NCBI RefSeq assembly: GCF_007301515.1
Contig: NZ_CP041666.1
Location: forward strand, 1,612,001-1,676,000
Direction of reading: 5' to 3'
From: Radiobacillus deserti
GTDB lineage: Bacteria; Bacillota; Bacilli; Bacillales; Amphibacillaceae
Length of the DNA: 64,000 bases
The notes below the pieces were generated by a model. That model was not told where the DNA came from. It worked only from the letters and a program-made list of their open reading frames with translations, and did no database searches. The position numbers were made by a program, and so were the translations under genes. Positions within the stretch are counted from its first letter, which is position 1, and every line of letters starts with the position of its first letter. Of the stretch, positions 17,611-26,157 are shown one piece after another.

Positions 17611-18831
17611 ATGAAATTATTAGTACAAAAGTTTGGCGGAACGTCCGTCCAGAATGCAGAAACACGCGCGAATGCAATTGATCATATAAAATCGGCGGTA
17701 CTAGAAGGTTATAAAGTAGTTGTGGTAGTGTCTGCTGCTATGGGGAGACATCCACAGCCTTATGCAACAGATTCTTTATTGGGTCTTGTTGGATTCCCGA
17801 ATACGAACATTAGCAAACGTGAACAAGATTTACTTTTATCCTGTGGAGAAACGATTTCATCTGTCGTTTTTTCTAATGAACTAAAAGAACAAAACTTGTC
17901 TTCAATTGCCTTAACGGGTGCTCAAGCAGGTTTTGTGACGAGTAAAGACTTTACAGAGGCAAAGATTAAAGCGATGGAAGTCGGCAGGGTACGAAGAGAA
18001 TTAAAAGAACATGATGTGGTGGTCGTAGCTGGATTCCAAGGTGCCACCGAAGATGGAGAAATAACGACAATTGGAAGAGGTGGAAGTGATACTTCTGCAG
18101 CAGCACTTGGTGCAGTACTAGAAGCAGATTACATCGATATTTTTACTGACGTAGAGGGTATCATGACTGCTGATCCAAGAGTTGTAGAAGATGCGCAGAC
18201 ATTAGATGTTGTCACTTATACAGAAATTTGCAACCTTGCTTATCAAGGAGCGAAAGTGGTTCACCCTCGCGCAGTAGAAATCGCGATGCAAGCAGAGGTT
18301 CCTATGCGAGTAAGATCTACCCATTCTAAATACACAGGAACCTTGGTTACGTCTTCTCGTGATGATGTCAAAGGAAAAGACATTCCGGACCGTCTTGTAA
18401 CAGGGATTGCTCATATGTCTGGCATTACGCAAATTAAAGTAGAAGCGAATGAAGAACCGTACCACTTACAATCTGAAGTGTTTAAAGTAATGGCAGAAGC
18501 TGGTATTTCTGTAGACTTTATCAATATTTCACCAACAGGTGTTGTGTACACGATTCCCGAAATCTTTACGGCACAAGCGGTTAAGCTTTTAGATCAATTG
18601 GGCTACACACCAATGCTAGAAAAGAATTGTGCCAAGGTTTCTGTTGTGGGTGCTGGTATGACAGGAGTACCTGGGGTTACGGCGAGAATTGTTCAAACCT
18701 TGACAGATGCTGGCGTACAGATTCTACAATCCGCAGATAGTCACACCACCATTTGGGTTCTCATTCATCAGGATGACCTTGTTCCAGCTGTCAATGCCCT
18801 TCACAATACGTTTGAATTAAATGTACAATAA
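17611..18831 (+). CDS. dapG: Aspartokinase I
   Basis: DapG phosphorylates aspartate; in B. subtilis this isozyme is inhibited by diaminopimelate. The 406-aa protein begins LVQKFGGTSVQNAE with the KFGGTS nucleotide-binding motif. It carries GRGGSDTSAAALGAVL (~162) and two C-terminal ACT regulatory domains (from ~270; VGAGMTGVPGVTARI ~350). The ATG has a TTAGAGGTGTCG site. It lies downstream of asd in the same operon. A repeat element separates it from dapA. Confidence 0.96.
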   Translation: MKLLVQKFGGTSVQNAETRANAIDHIKSAVLEGYKVVVVVSAAMGRHPQPYATDSLLGLVGFPNTNISKREQDLLLSCGETISSVVFSNELKEQNLSSIALTGAQAGFVTSKDFTEAKIKAMEVGRVRRELKEHDVVVVAGFQGATEDGEITTIGRGGSDTSAAALGAVLEADYIDIFTDVEGIMTADPRVVEDAQTLDVVTYTEICNLAYQGAKVVHPRAVEIAMQAEVPMRVRSTHSKYTGTLVTSSRDDVKGKDIPDRLVTGIAHMSGITQIKVEANEEPYHLQSEVFKVMAEAGISVDFINISPTGVVYTIPEIFTAQAVKLLDQLGYTPMLEKNCAKVSVVGAGMTGVPGVTARIVQTLTDAGVQILQSADSHTTIWVLIHQDDLVPAVNALHNTFELNVQ

Positions 18832-18858
18832 TATCCAAATAAACATAGTAAAATAAAA

Positions 18859-19092
18859 ACGAGGCTGGGTTAAAAGTATAAGTCGAAAAGCCGAATAACA
18901 GCCTATACTAGCTCCGGAAATATACGTAGACTCCTGCGGGAAAAAAGGCATCGGTGAGACCCCACAGTGCGTCAGCACGAGGAGGCTCACCAGCCGCCCG
19001 CGGAAAGCGTGTATATTTCCGGAGCGGGGTATAGGCACTAATGATAATTGTTCGTTTTTTTATTGCTTACTATACTTTTGTCTCAACCTCGT
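18859..19092. repeat. 234-bp nested palindromic repeat element
   Basis: A large imperfect palindrome fills the 304-bp dapG-dapA gap. The outer arms are ACGAGGCTGGG...AAAAGTATA and its counterpart ending TACTTTTGTCTCAACCTCGT. Inner arms include GCCTATA/TATAGGC and a perfect 15-bp pair (18911-18925 / 19011-19025). The core has GGTGAG/CTCACC and GTGC/GCAC pairs. The core wording (CTCCTGCGGG, GAGGCTCACC, CCCGCGGAAAGCG) resembles a repeat family I recall from intergenic DNA of Bacillaceae. No coding capacity is seen. Confidence 0.75.
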
Positions 19093-19135
19093 ATCTACCT
19101 ACCCTGCATGATACCAATGAAAGGGGAACAAAAGA

Positions 19136-20005
19136 ATGTACTTTGGCAAGGTTTTAACAGCAATGGTTACCCCATTTGATAGGGAGGGGAACCTAGATTT
19201 AGACAAAACAACAGAATTGGTCAACTATCTGTTAAATAACGGTACAGATGGATTGGTCATTGCAGGGACGACTGGGGAATCTCCTACGTTATCCCATGCT
19301 GAAAAACTATCTTTGTTTAAGCATGTTGTAGAAGTGGTAGACAAACGAGTTCCTGTCATTGCGGGTACTGGTAGTAATAACACAGAGGCAACCATTCAGC
19401 TTACGAAAGAAGCGGAAGCTGTTGGAGTAGATGCGGCCTTATTGGTGACACCTTATTATAATAAACCAAGTCAGCAAGGTTTATTGGAACATTTTCGTAC
19501 AGTAGCAAACCAAACATCTCTGCCAATTATGCTCTATAATATACCGGGTCGTTCTGTGGTTCGAATCAATCCGGAGACGGTGATTGAACTATCTAACATT
19601 TCAAATATTGTCTCTATAAAAGATTCAACTGGTGATTTAGATGCCATTACTACGATTATCGAACATACACCAGATGACTTTTCACTATACAGTGGAGACG
19701 ATAATCTAACATTGCCTATCTTATCTATTGGCGGTACAGGAATAGTTTCAGTTGCGGCTCACATTATTGGGGATAGAATGCAAGCTATGATTCAAGCGTA
19801 TGAGCAAGGTAATGTGAAAGAAGCCGCGACCATACATCGCAGCATCCAACCAATTATGAAAGGAATGTTTATCGCACCTTCTCCAACACCAGTAAAAGCT
19901 GCATTAACGGCCAAAGGTCTAGATGTTGGAAAGGTGAGACTACCACTTATAGATCTTTCATCTGAAGAACAAAAGAAATTATTAGAGATATTATCATGGA
20001 TATGA
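19136..20005 (+). CDS. dapA: 4-hydroxy-tetrahydrodipicolinate synthase
   Basis: DapA condenses pyruvate with aspartate semialdehyde, feeding lysine, cell-wall diaminopimelate and spore dipicolinate. The 289-aa TIM barrel has the AGTTGESPTL motif (~43), Tyr134 in LYNIPGRS and the Schiff-base Lys162 in SIKDSTG. ATG 19136 follows AAAGGGGAAC. The palindromic repeat separates it from dapG, so its transcription may be partly uncoupled. A strong terminator follows; rnjB, the usual next gene in B. subtilis, is absent. Confidence 0.97.
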   Translation: MYFGKVLTAMVTPFDREGNLDLDKTTELVNYLLNNGTDGLVIAGTTGESPTLSHAEKLSLFKHVVEVVDKRVPVIAGTGSNNTEATIQLTKEAEAVGVDAALLVTPYYNKPSQQGLLEHFRTVANQTSLPIMLYNIPGRSVVRINPETVIELSNISNIVSIKDSTGDLDAITTIIEHTPDDFSLYSGDDNLTLPILSIGGTGIVSVAAHIIGDRMQAMIQAYEQGNVKEAATIHRSIQPIMKGMFIAPSPTPVKAALTAKGLDVGKVRLPLIDLSSEEQKKLLEILSWI

Positions 20006-20016
20006 TAAGAACCAGG

Positions 20017-20051
20017 CAACGATGACTTTTTTTGAGAAGTCATCGTTTTTT
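20017..20051 (+). terminator. dapA terminator
   Basis: A perfect 11-bp stem (AACGATGACTT / AAGTCATCGTT), an 8-nt loop and a run of T residues. Confidence 0.9.
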
Positions 20052-20151
20052 TATATCCAACATCAGGTAATACAAGAACTTTTTATGGAAATATTCTTCC
20101 ATCAGCCGTATATTTTAGTACAATGAAAAGAAGAGGGTAATATCAAAAAGA

Positions 20152-20382
20152 TTGGAAGTAGTGAGTGGGAAAGGAGGGCCATTTATTTTTTATGTATTAG
20201 GTATTATGGGTGTGTATGGTTTTCTTTTTGCAGATAAATTGGCAAAATTTTTTACGCATCGTTTCGGAAATCTAGAAAATATGAACATACTGAATTTCGA
20301 ATACTCAAAAGCGAAGTGGCAACTTCTTATAAAAGGATGTGGACTTTTTCTTATATTACTTGCAGCTTATCAACTAGAATAG
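20152..20382 (+). CDS. Small membrane protein, unknown
   Basis: A 76-aa protein I do not recognise. The start is uncertain: TTG 20152 is the longest, with a weak AAGAGGG site 14 bases upstream, and GTG 20161 is an in-frame alternative. Two membrane segments are visible (about 10-27 and 58-74) with a basic/aromatic stretch between them (KFFTHRFGNLENMNILNF). It is the first of a run of small membrane-protein genes that replaces rnjB at this locus. The next gene starts 12 bp after its stop. Confidence 0.55.
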   Translation: MEVVSGKGGPFIFYVLGIMGVYGFLFADKLAKFFTHRFGNLENMNILNFEYSKAKWQLLIKGCGLFLILLAAYQLE

Positions 20383-20393
20383 AAGGTGATTAA

Positions 20394-20585
20394 ATGCTAA
20401 TGAATCTTGTATGGATTATTATAATTGGTGTTGTCTTTTGGGCGCTACTTCTGCTGGATAAGCGGAGAAGAAAAAAACGAGAAAATGGTTATAAGCCCAC
20501 TCAACTATCAAAAGAGGCAAAAATGGAACAAGAAAGAGCAAACTCATATCGAAACGGGCCGCCGAGTGGAGGGGGGATAGGATAA
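20394..20585 (+). CDS. Small single-pass membrane protein, unknown
   Basis: A 63-aa protein with an N-terminal membrane helix (about 4-21), then a strongly basic KRRRKKR stop-transfer stretch and a hydrophilic tail ending GPPSGGGIG. ATG 20394 follows AGAAGGTGATTA; a second ATG lies at 20400. It has the layout of small membrane-anchored adaptor proteins, but no family is recognised. It is packed closely with its neighbours and is probably in one operon with 20152 and the genes to 21947. Confidence 0.55.
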   Translation: MLMNLVWIIIIGVVFWALLLLDKRRRKKRENGYKPTQLSKEAKMEQERANSYRNGPPSGGGIG

Positions 20586-20586
20586 G

Positions 20587-20806
20587 TTTAGCTGGTTATC
20601 TTTATTTTTGTTTGTTGTATCTAGAGGACCGCATGTAGATCTACTTTTAGATGTTCTTGTGCTTGCCCGTTTTATCAATTGCAGGAATTCTCTGTTCTAT
20701 TTTGATAAAGCGTTGGGCATGGATTATTGCTGGCTGTATCCTCCATGGTGGAGTATTAGGTTATACATATATGCTCTTTTTAGCTGGTAGAATCGGATGG
20801 TTTTAA
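20587..20806 (+). pseudogene. Small membrane protein gene, apparently frameshifted
   Basis: Two overlapping frames together make one plausible membrane protein. The first frame runs FSWLSLFLFVVS to DVLVLA. The second encodes 51 aa from ATG 20651 (LSIAGILCSILIKRWAW ... AGRIGWF). Removing one C from the CCC run near 20665 joins them as DVLVLAVLSIAGILC. There is no convincing start codon for the first part; TTG 20608 lacks a ribosome binding site. The gene is either broken or misread; the 51-aa part alone (20651-20806) is an alternative reading. Confidence 0.4.
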
Positions 20807-20820
20807 GGAGAGGGTGAGAT

Positions 20821-21279
20821 ATGAAATACTTGTTTTCATATGGTTTGACAATCGTTGTGCTGTTAATTTCGACATTTGTGAGTTGGTATGAAGGAAGTGC
20901 CATAAGATTAAATCCATGGGAGTGGAAATATACAGCGTTCTTTTCCACATGGTGGCATGGTGAAATCAAAAGTGAAGCAGACATTGTGCAATTAGACCAT
21001 TTCCTTTATGCGGCAAAATTTGCTCCGTTCTTTCCTTTTCTAATGTTTGCTAGTGCTAGTTTTGTTGTTGCATTGACTCTTTATCTAACATTAAAGGATA
21101 AGAAATTTGTTGTAAGCTTGTTTTCAATGTGCATGATATATGCTTTTATCGGAATTTGTCTTCGGAATGCAGATACAATTGGTGGACAATTATTTGAGAA
21201 AAGTTGTTATTGCTTGGGAGCTTTATATTTTTTAAGTGCTATCCACTCTAGCAGACGAATACCGAATGTCACGTTTTAG
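20821..21279 (+). CDS. DUF4306-like (YjdJ-type) membrane protein
   Basis: A 152-aa protein with four likely membrane segments (about 4-18, 60-80, 92-112 and 122-138). After the first comes an outer-loop motif, SWYEGSAIRLNPWEWKY, that I associate with the DUF4306/YjdJ family of Bacillus; this link is from memory and tentative. ATG 20821 has an AAGGAGAGGGTGAG site, one of the strongest in the island. Function unknown. It lies between the broken small gene and the anchored protein at 21300. Confidence 0.6.
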   Translation: MKYLFSYGLTIVVLLISTFVSWYEGSAIRLNPWEWKYTAFFSTWWHGEIKSEADIVQLDHFLYAAKFAPFFPFLMFASASFVVALTLYLTLKDKKFVVSLFSMCMIYAFIGICLRNADTIGGQLFEKSCYCLGALYFLSAIHSSRRIPNVTF

Positions 21280-21299
21280 TTAAGTAAGGTGGGGATTTT

Positions 21300-21947
21300 G
21301 TGAAAGAACGAAGACTTTTCTGGCTATCTATTATTATTTGTATAGTTACGGTTATTACCATTGGTATAATCTCAATAGGCGGGTTCAAAAGCTCATCAGA
21401 TTCTCTTGCAACGGTTGAAGCGAACCTAAATTCTAATTATAGCCGAACGTTCCAAGATTTAGGCATAGGGATGGCCCAAGATTTTCATTTAACCTTGCCT
21501 CATGCGGACAAAACCTGGGTAAAGATATGGATAGATGCCTATCAAAATGGCAAAGAATATGAGTCTAACCCTGTCTCAGCACTGTCCTACGGTATGAGCC
21601 CTAACCAATATGAAGAAGGGCATATGGGAGTGGGAGTAATAAAAGGGGAAGATGGAGATCAACAATTAGTCCTTTATGCACCAAATATAAAGATGAAACC
21701 TATAGAGATTCCTATCCCAATGGAGTTAACAGCTGGAGGATATATAGCTAATTATGCAATTGGAGAGGAAGAGATTTATCTTGAAGAAGGAGAAACAAAG
21801 GTTTTAGCTGCTCAAAGGACTCTGAAAAACGCAGCTAGTATTAGGGATTGGAATAACCAAGAAGATAAGCAAAAGATGATTGAAGAGTCGGAAACCGTCT
21901 TACTTTTAAATATAGAAGTAAACAAGCAAATGCCTGACTCAAATTAA
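21300..21947 (+). CDS. Membrane-anchored extracytoplasmic protein, unknown
   Basis: A 215-aa protein with one N-terminal membrane helix (about 7-27), preceded by KERR, so the remaining ~185 residues probably lie outside the membrane. The GTG start at 21300 has AAGGTGGGGATT upstream. The external part is acidic, with no Cys pair and no motif I recognise (SALSYGMSPNQYEEGHMGVG about 100-120). It is the last gene of the island, and the following 540 bp contain no intact gene. Confidence 0.6.
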   Translation: MKERRLFWLSIIICIVTVITIGIISIGGFKSSSDSLATVEANLNSNYSRTFQDLGIGMAQDFHLTLPHADKTWVKIWIDAYQNGKEYESNPVSALSYGMSPNQYEEGHMGVGVIKGEDGDQQLVLYAPNIKMKPIEIPIPMELTAGGYIANYAIGEEEIYLEEGETKVLAAQRTLKNAASIRDWNNQEDKQKMIEESETVLLLNIEVNKQMPDSN

Positions 21948-22488
21948 CCTATATAGTGGAAAAGAGTGGCGTGATTGAAACGGATTAAATTTGTAATGGA
22001 CTACTTTATTAGTATATGAGGATTTATTCTTTAGTTGCATTCCTGTGTTATGCCAGCACTCTTTTCCAGATATCTTTACTCATAACAGGAACAGGAAGAC
22101 GTTTTTCCTCACTTCTTAATACTTCCACATGATACGAACTATGGAGTGGCTGGTGGCGTAAATGAAAACAAGTTAGATAATCATGATACGAAGATGTGTA
22201 GAAGCGTACCTGTTTTAAAAGGTACCTTTGCTAGAAAATAAAAAGAAGCTACACCACATGAAGGCTGGGAGTTTGGCGTGTGCTTCAAGTATAACAAGCA
22301 AAGGTAGGAGTAGTAGCTAGTTTGGTAAAGCAATCAAAATAAAAAGGGAAAAGATACGGTACCATTAATAGATCCAAGTCCTGACGCCTTTACTTTCATG
22401 AATCGATAATCTTCTAGCTATCCTTTGTATGTAACCGGAATGGCTTGTTCATACTAACAAGTAAGTTCAGGAAAGGAGCGTGCTAAGG
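21948..22488. other. 540-bp gap with possible decayed minus-strand gene
   Basis: No intact gene is seen here. On the minus strand, 22230-22048 is a 61-codon open frame with no start codon. It reads like protein sequence (HLRHQPLHSSYHVEVL ... PVPVMSKDIWKRVLA, then stop). Other minus-strand frames upstream, about 22235-22400, also give protein-like runs (FMKVKASGLGSINGTVSF; LLLLPLLVILEAHAKLPAF) separated by stops. This looks like a degraded gene, but no family is recognised and chance cannot be excluded. Confidence 0.3.
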
Positions 22489-23217
22489 ATGGAGAAAGAT
22501 AAACAAAATCCGGAAGAACAGAATCAGGATTCTCCACAAGCATCATCACTCGTTCAAAAAATTCAACAGCTGGGTCAGTCTAATGTAGCACAGGCCCCAG
22601 AATCAAATATTCATGTGTTGTCTATCATTGGACAAATCGAAGGGCATGTTCAGTTGCCACCGCAAAATAAGACAACAAAGTATGAGCACTTAATTCCACA
22701 AATTATTGCAATTGAACAAAACCCTAAAATTGAAGGTTTATTAGTAATCTTGAATACAGTAGGTGGGGATGTTGAAGCTGGATTAGCTTTATCTGAAATG
22801 ATTGCTTCCATTTCGAAACCAACCGTATCGATTGTATTAGGTGGAGGCCATTCTATTGGCGTGCCAATCGCCGTTTCCACTGATTATTCGTACATTGCGC
22901 CTACGGCAACCATGACTATTCACCCGATTCGATTAACGGGGCTTGTAATAGGTGTGCCGCAAACCTTTGAATACTTAGATAAAATGCAGGAGCGAGTTAT
23001 CCAATTTGTGATGAATCACTCTAATATTTCGGAGCAGAAGTTTAAAGAACTCATGTTTGAGAAAGGGAATCTAACAAGAGATATTGGAACAAATGTTGTT
23101 GGTACTGATGCGGTGGAGTATGGTCTCATTGACCAAATTGGTGGAGTGAAAGAGGCCATGGCTAAATTAAATGAAATGATTGAAGCCACTCAAGAAGGAG
23201 AGGACTTGGTTCAATGA
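22489..23217 (+). CDS. tepA: ClpP-class peptidase TepA
   Basis: TepA (YmfB) is a ClpP-like serine peptidase; the B. subtilis protein was reported to aid protein export. I choose ATG 22489, with GAAAGGAG at a normal distance; the frame is also open from a GTG at 22480 that overlaps the site. The 242-aa product has the nucleophile-type motif GGGHSIGVPIA (~124) and the His-containing MTIHPIRLTG (~145), both at ClpP-like positions. The N terminus is a Gln-rich linker. The last 4 bases overlap ylzJ. Confidence 0.9.
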   Translation: MEKDKQNPEEQNQDSPQASSLVQKIQQLGQSNVAQAPESNIHVLSIIGQIEGHVQLPPQNKTTKYEHLIPQIIAIEQNPKIEGLLVILNTVGGDVEAGLALSEMIASISKPTVSIVLGGGHSIGVPIAVSTDYSYIAPTATMTIHPIRLTGLVIGVPQTFEYLDKMQERVIQFVMNHSNISEQKFKELMFEKGNLTRDIGTNVVGTDAVEYGLIDQIGGVKEAMAKLNEMIEATQEGEDLVQ

Positions 23218-23420
23218 TTTTATACACACCATTAAGCCATGAAGACATTTTCCCAGAGGATCAAAAGTCCTTTTTAGGACAAGAGGTCATTCAAGTACAA
23301 GGAAAAAATGTTTGTGCGAAACGACGTGAAGATGGAAGCTATGAAGTCATACAGCTTTTATCGACTGACCCTAATGATTTCCTTTTACAAACGTTTCAAC
23401 CTGGCTCTATCTTACGTTAA
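23214..23420 (+). CDS. ylzJ: YlzJ-like protein
   Basis: A 68-aa conserved protein found between tepA and spoIIIE in Bacillus. Start ATG 23214 overlaps the tepA stop, so translation is coupled. The sequence begins ILYTPLSHEDIFPED and has an internal beta-rich segment (EVIQVQGKNVCAKRREDGSYEV, given in part). No motif points to a function; the name rests on position and resemblance. Confidence 0.85.
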   Translation: MILYTPLSHEDIFPEDQKSFLGQEVIQVQGKNVCAKRREDGSYEVIQLLSTDPNDFLLQTFQPGSILR

Positions 23421-23455
23421 TCCTTTTTAGATAAAAGGCGTTCCTATCACAAAAA

Positions 23456-23466
23456 TATGATATAAT
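23456..23466 (+). promoter_or_regulatory. Extended -10 promoter upstream of spoIIIE
   Basis: TATGA-TATAAT is a near-perfect extended -10 element with no clear -35. It lies 115 bp before the spoIIIE start. Confidence 0.5.
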
Positions 23467-23496
23467 AGACTCGAATACCATTCGAAGTTTAAAGCT

Positions 23497-23529
23497 ATAA
23501 CCCTTGTCAGAGAAAATGGCAAGGGTTTA
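23497..23529 (+). other. Hairpin in the spoIIIE leader
   Basis: AACCCTTG and CAAGGGTT pair (8 bp, extendable with mismatches) around a 13-nt loop. There is no T run. It lies between the extended -10 promoter and the spoIIIE start. Confidence 0.4.
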
Positions 23530-23580
23530 TCATTATGGCAGGAAATAAAGAGCAAGGTCAAAGGCTTAGGGGTGACACAA

Positions 23581-25879
23581 ATGGCAAAAAGAAGAAAAAG
23601 TAGAAAGAAACAACCCCAAATAAAACAACAAGTAAAGTTTGAGTTGCTTGGAATCTTATTTGTGTTTCTTGCTATTTTCGGAAGTGGAGCAAGTACGATT
23701 AGTTCAGGACTTATTCCGGCAGGTTTGGAAAATATTTTTTCGCTTTTTATTTGGTATATGGTACTTTGTAGCGTCCTTATTTTTAACGTGGGTCGGGTTA
23801 TATTTCATGATTAAGCGAAAATCTCCATTTTTCTTACATAAAAAACTCGCAGGGTTTTATTTTATATTTTTAGGACTATTACTGTTAACGCATATTCAAA
23901 CTTTTGAAGCTCTTTTACTAGAATCTGTTGAACCTTCTATTGTTAAGACGACTTGGACACAATATGCGGCATTTCTTGATGGAGAAGTTCATTCCACAAA
24001 CCTAGGTGGGGGAATATCAGGCGCACTATTATTTGCGTTTAGCTATTATTTATTTTCATCAGCAGGCGCGAAAATTGTCTCTGTGTTCTCTATCTTTATT
24101 GGGGGACTCTTTATGACGGACTTTTCTATCGGCGAGTTCTTAGTGAAGCGTTGGATTGGTATTAAGGAAGTTGTCAGGAAGATGAAAGAATCTATGATAC
24201 AAAAAAGGGCTGCGAAGCAACAAGCGAAAAAAGAAAAGGTAGAAAAGGCTGCGGTGGAAGAAGAAACGGAATCTCCGAATTCGGAGGAAATACCTGTTGA
24301 AACCTTTACTGTGGATTCATCAGAGCCTGATTATCCGGATATTGCTTATTCTGCGGACATAACAAAGCGAACAAAGAAAAAGACGAAGAAAGAAGAAAAC
24401 ACAGAAGAAGCCGATGAGATTAGCACGTCCCTTCCAATGGCAGAAACCGAAAATTTAGATTACAAGCTGCCATCCATGGATTTGCTATCGGAACCAGTTC
24501 ATAACACACAGCATCAAGAAAGATCACAAATTCAAGCCATTGTGAAGAAGCTAGAGCGGACTTTTCAAAGCTTCGGTGTAAAGGCAAAAGTAACCAAAGT
24601 CCATGTTGGACCGGCAGTTACAAAGTATGAAGTGTATCCAGATGTTGGGGTTAAAGTAAGCAAAATTGTAAATCTGCATGATGACTTAGCGTTAGCGCTT
24701 GCAGCGAAGGACATTCGAATTGAAGCACCAATCCCTGGGAAATCTGCGGTAGGGATTGAAGTTCCAAACCAAGAAGTGGCAACCGTTTCTATGCGTGAAG
24801 TATTAGAAACTAAGCATACTTATCAGGGATCCAAGCTTTCCTTCGTATTAGGGCGTGACATTTCTGGGGAAGCAGTTATGGCGGAATTAAATAAAATGCC
24901 GCACCTACTTGTTGCCGGTGCAACAGGAAGTGGGAAGAGTGTTTGTATCAATGGCATTATTACGAGTATTTTGATGCGCGCCAAACCACACGAAGTGAAA
25001 ATGATGATGATTGATCCGAAAAAAGTAGAGTTGAATGTGTATAACGGTATTCCTCATCTTTTAGCACCAGTGGTGACAGATGCTAAAAAAGCCTCTCGTG
25101 CATTAAAAAAGGTAGTATCAGAAATGGAGCGACGTTATGAACTATTTTCTGATACAGGAACTAGAAATATTGAAGGGTATAACGAGTACATTAAAAAACA
25201 TAATCAGCAAGAAGGGGAAACCCAACCACAGCTTCCGTACATTGTTGTTCTTGTCGACGAGCTAGCTGACCTCATGATGGTAGCATCTGGAGATGTGGAG
25301 GATGCAATAACTAGATTGGCACAAATGGCACGTGCAGCAGGAATACATTTAATTATTGCTACACAACGACCATCTGTAGATGTTATTACTGGTGTCATTA
25401 AAGCAAACATACCATCCCGTATTGCGTTTAGTGTGTCCTCAGCCACAGATTCTAGAACAATCTTAGATTCCGGTGGAGCTGAAAAACTACTAGGAAGAGG
25501 AGACATGCTATTTATCCCTGTTGGATCTTCCAAGCCTACTAGAATTCAAGGTGCTTTTCTATCCGATGAAGAAGTAGAGCGCATTGTGAATCATTGTGTA
25601 GAACAACAAAAGGCACAATACCAGGAAGATATGATTCCAGAAGAAACAAACGACGTACAACAAGAAGTGGAAGACGAATTGTTTGAAGATGCGGTACAAA
25701 TGATTATCGAAATGCAAAGTGCAAGTGTGTCAATGCTACAACGAAGATTCCGAATCGGCTATACTAGGGCGGCCCGTTTGATCGACGCGATGGAAGACCG
25801 TGGAATAGTAGGACCTTATGAAGGAAGTAAACCTCGAACAGTGCTTGTATCAGATATATCAGAAGAGAAATCATCTTAA
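23581..25879 (+). pseudogene. spoIIIE: DNA translocase SpoIIIE, interrupted by a frameshift
   Basis: SpoIIIE pumps the chromosome into the forespore through the division septum. The start is ATG 23581 (MAKRRKSRKKQ). That frame ends after membrane segment 1, at 23814. The rest of the gene is in the next frame up to 25879. Dropping one T from the T6 run at 23735-23740 joins them as LENIFRFLFGIWYF and gives about 765 aa, the normal family length. Visible are four membrane segments, an acidic linker, Walker A GATGSGKSV, Walker B VVLVDELADLMM and a C-terminal gamma winged helix (SVSMLQRRFRIGYTRAARL). The break is either a sequence error or a true sporulation defect. Confidence 0.93.
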
Positions 25880-25893
25880 ACTTGCAACCATAT

Positions 25894-25933
25894 AAAAAGC
25901 CCAAACTATTTGCAAAATAGTTTGGGCTTTTTT
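25894..25933 (+). terminator. spoIIIE terminator
   Basis: An 18-bp perfect stem (AAAAAGCCCAAACTATTT and its complement) around a GCA loop, running into T residues. Very strong, possibly bidirectional. Confidence 0.92.
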
Positions 25934-26157
25934 AAGTTGCGTTTCCCGCAGTTTTTGTTGAAAACGCTCTCTATTCGTTACGCTGTTGAAACGTTAAAAA
26001 ATAAAATAGTGTGACACGTTGGACGAAAAGTCATAGAACTATTCGAATATTTTTCGCTATTTTCTATTTATTTATGACAGTAAAAGTGTTATATTTATTT
26101 CGGACAATCAGTCATACGTCAGAGGTCAGTTCTCTGGGACAAATGTAGGAGGAGCAC

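Noticed and set aside
18859..19092. Insertion sequence or CRISPR in the dapG-dapA gap
   Set aside because: The stretch has no transposase frame and no regularly spaced direct repeats; it is a single nested palindrome.
20608..20790. 60-aa ORF with a TTG start
   Set aside because: Its second half (CRNSLFYFDKALGMDYCWLY) is out-of-frame reading of a hydrophobic membrane protein encoded in the next frame.
23639..25879. 746-aa SpoIIIE starting at 23639
   Set aside because: This is only the longest frame after the frameshift. Its first ~30 residues (CLESYLCFLLFSEVEQ) are out-of-frame translation of the true N-terminal region that starts at 23581.
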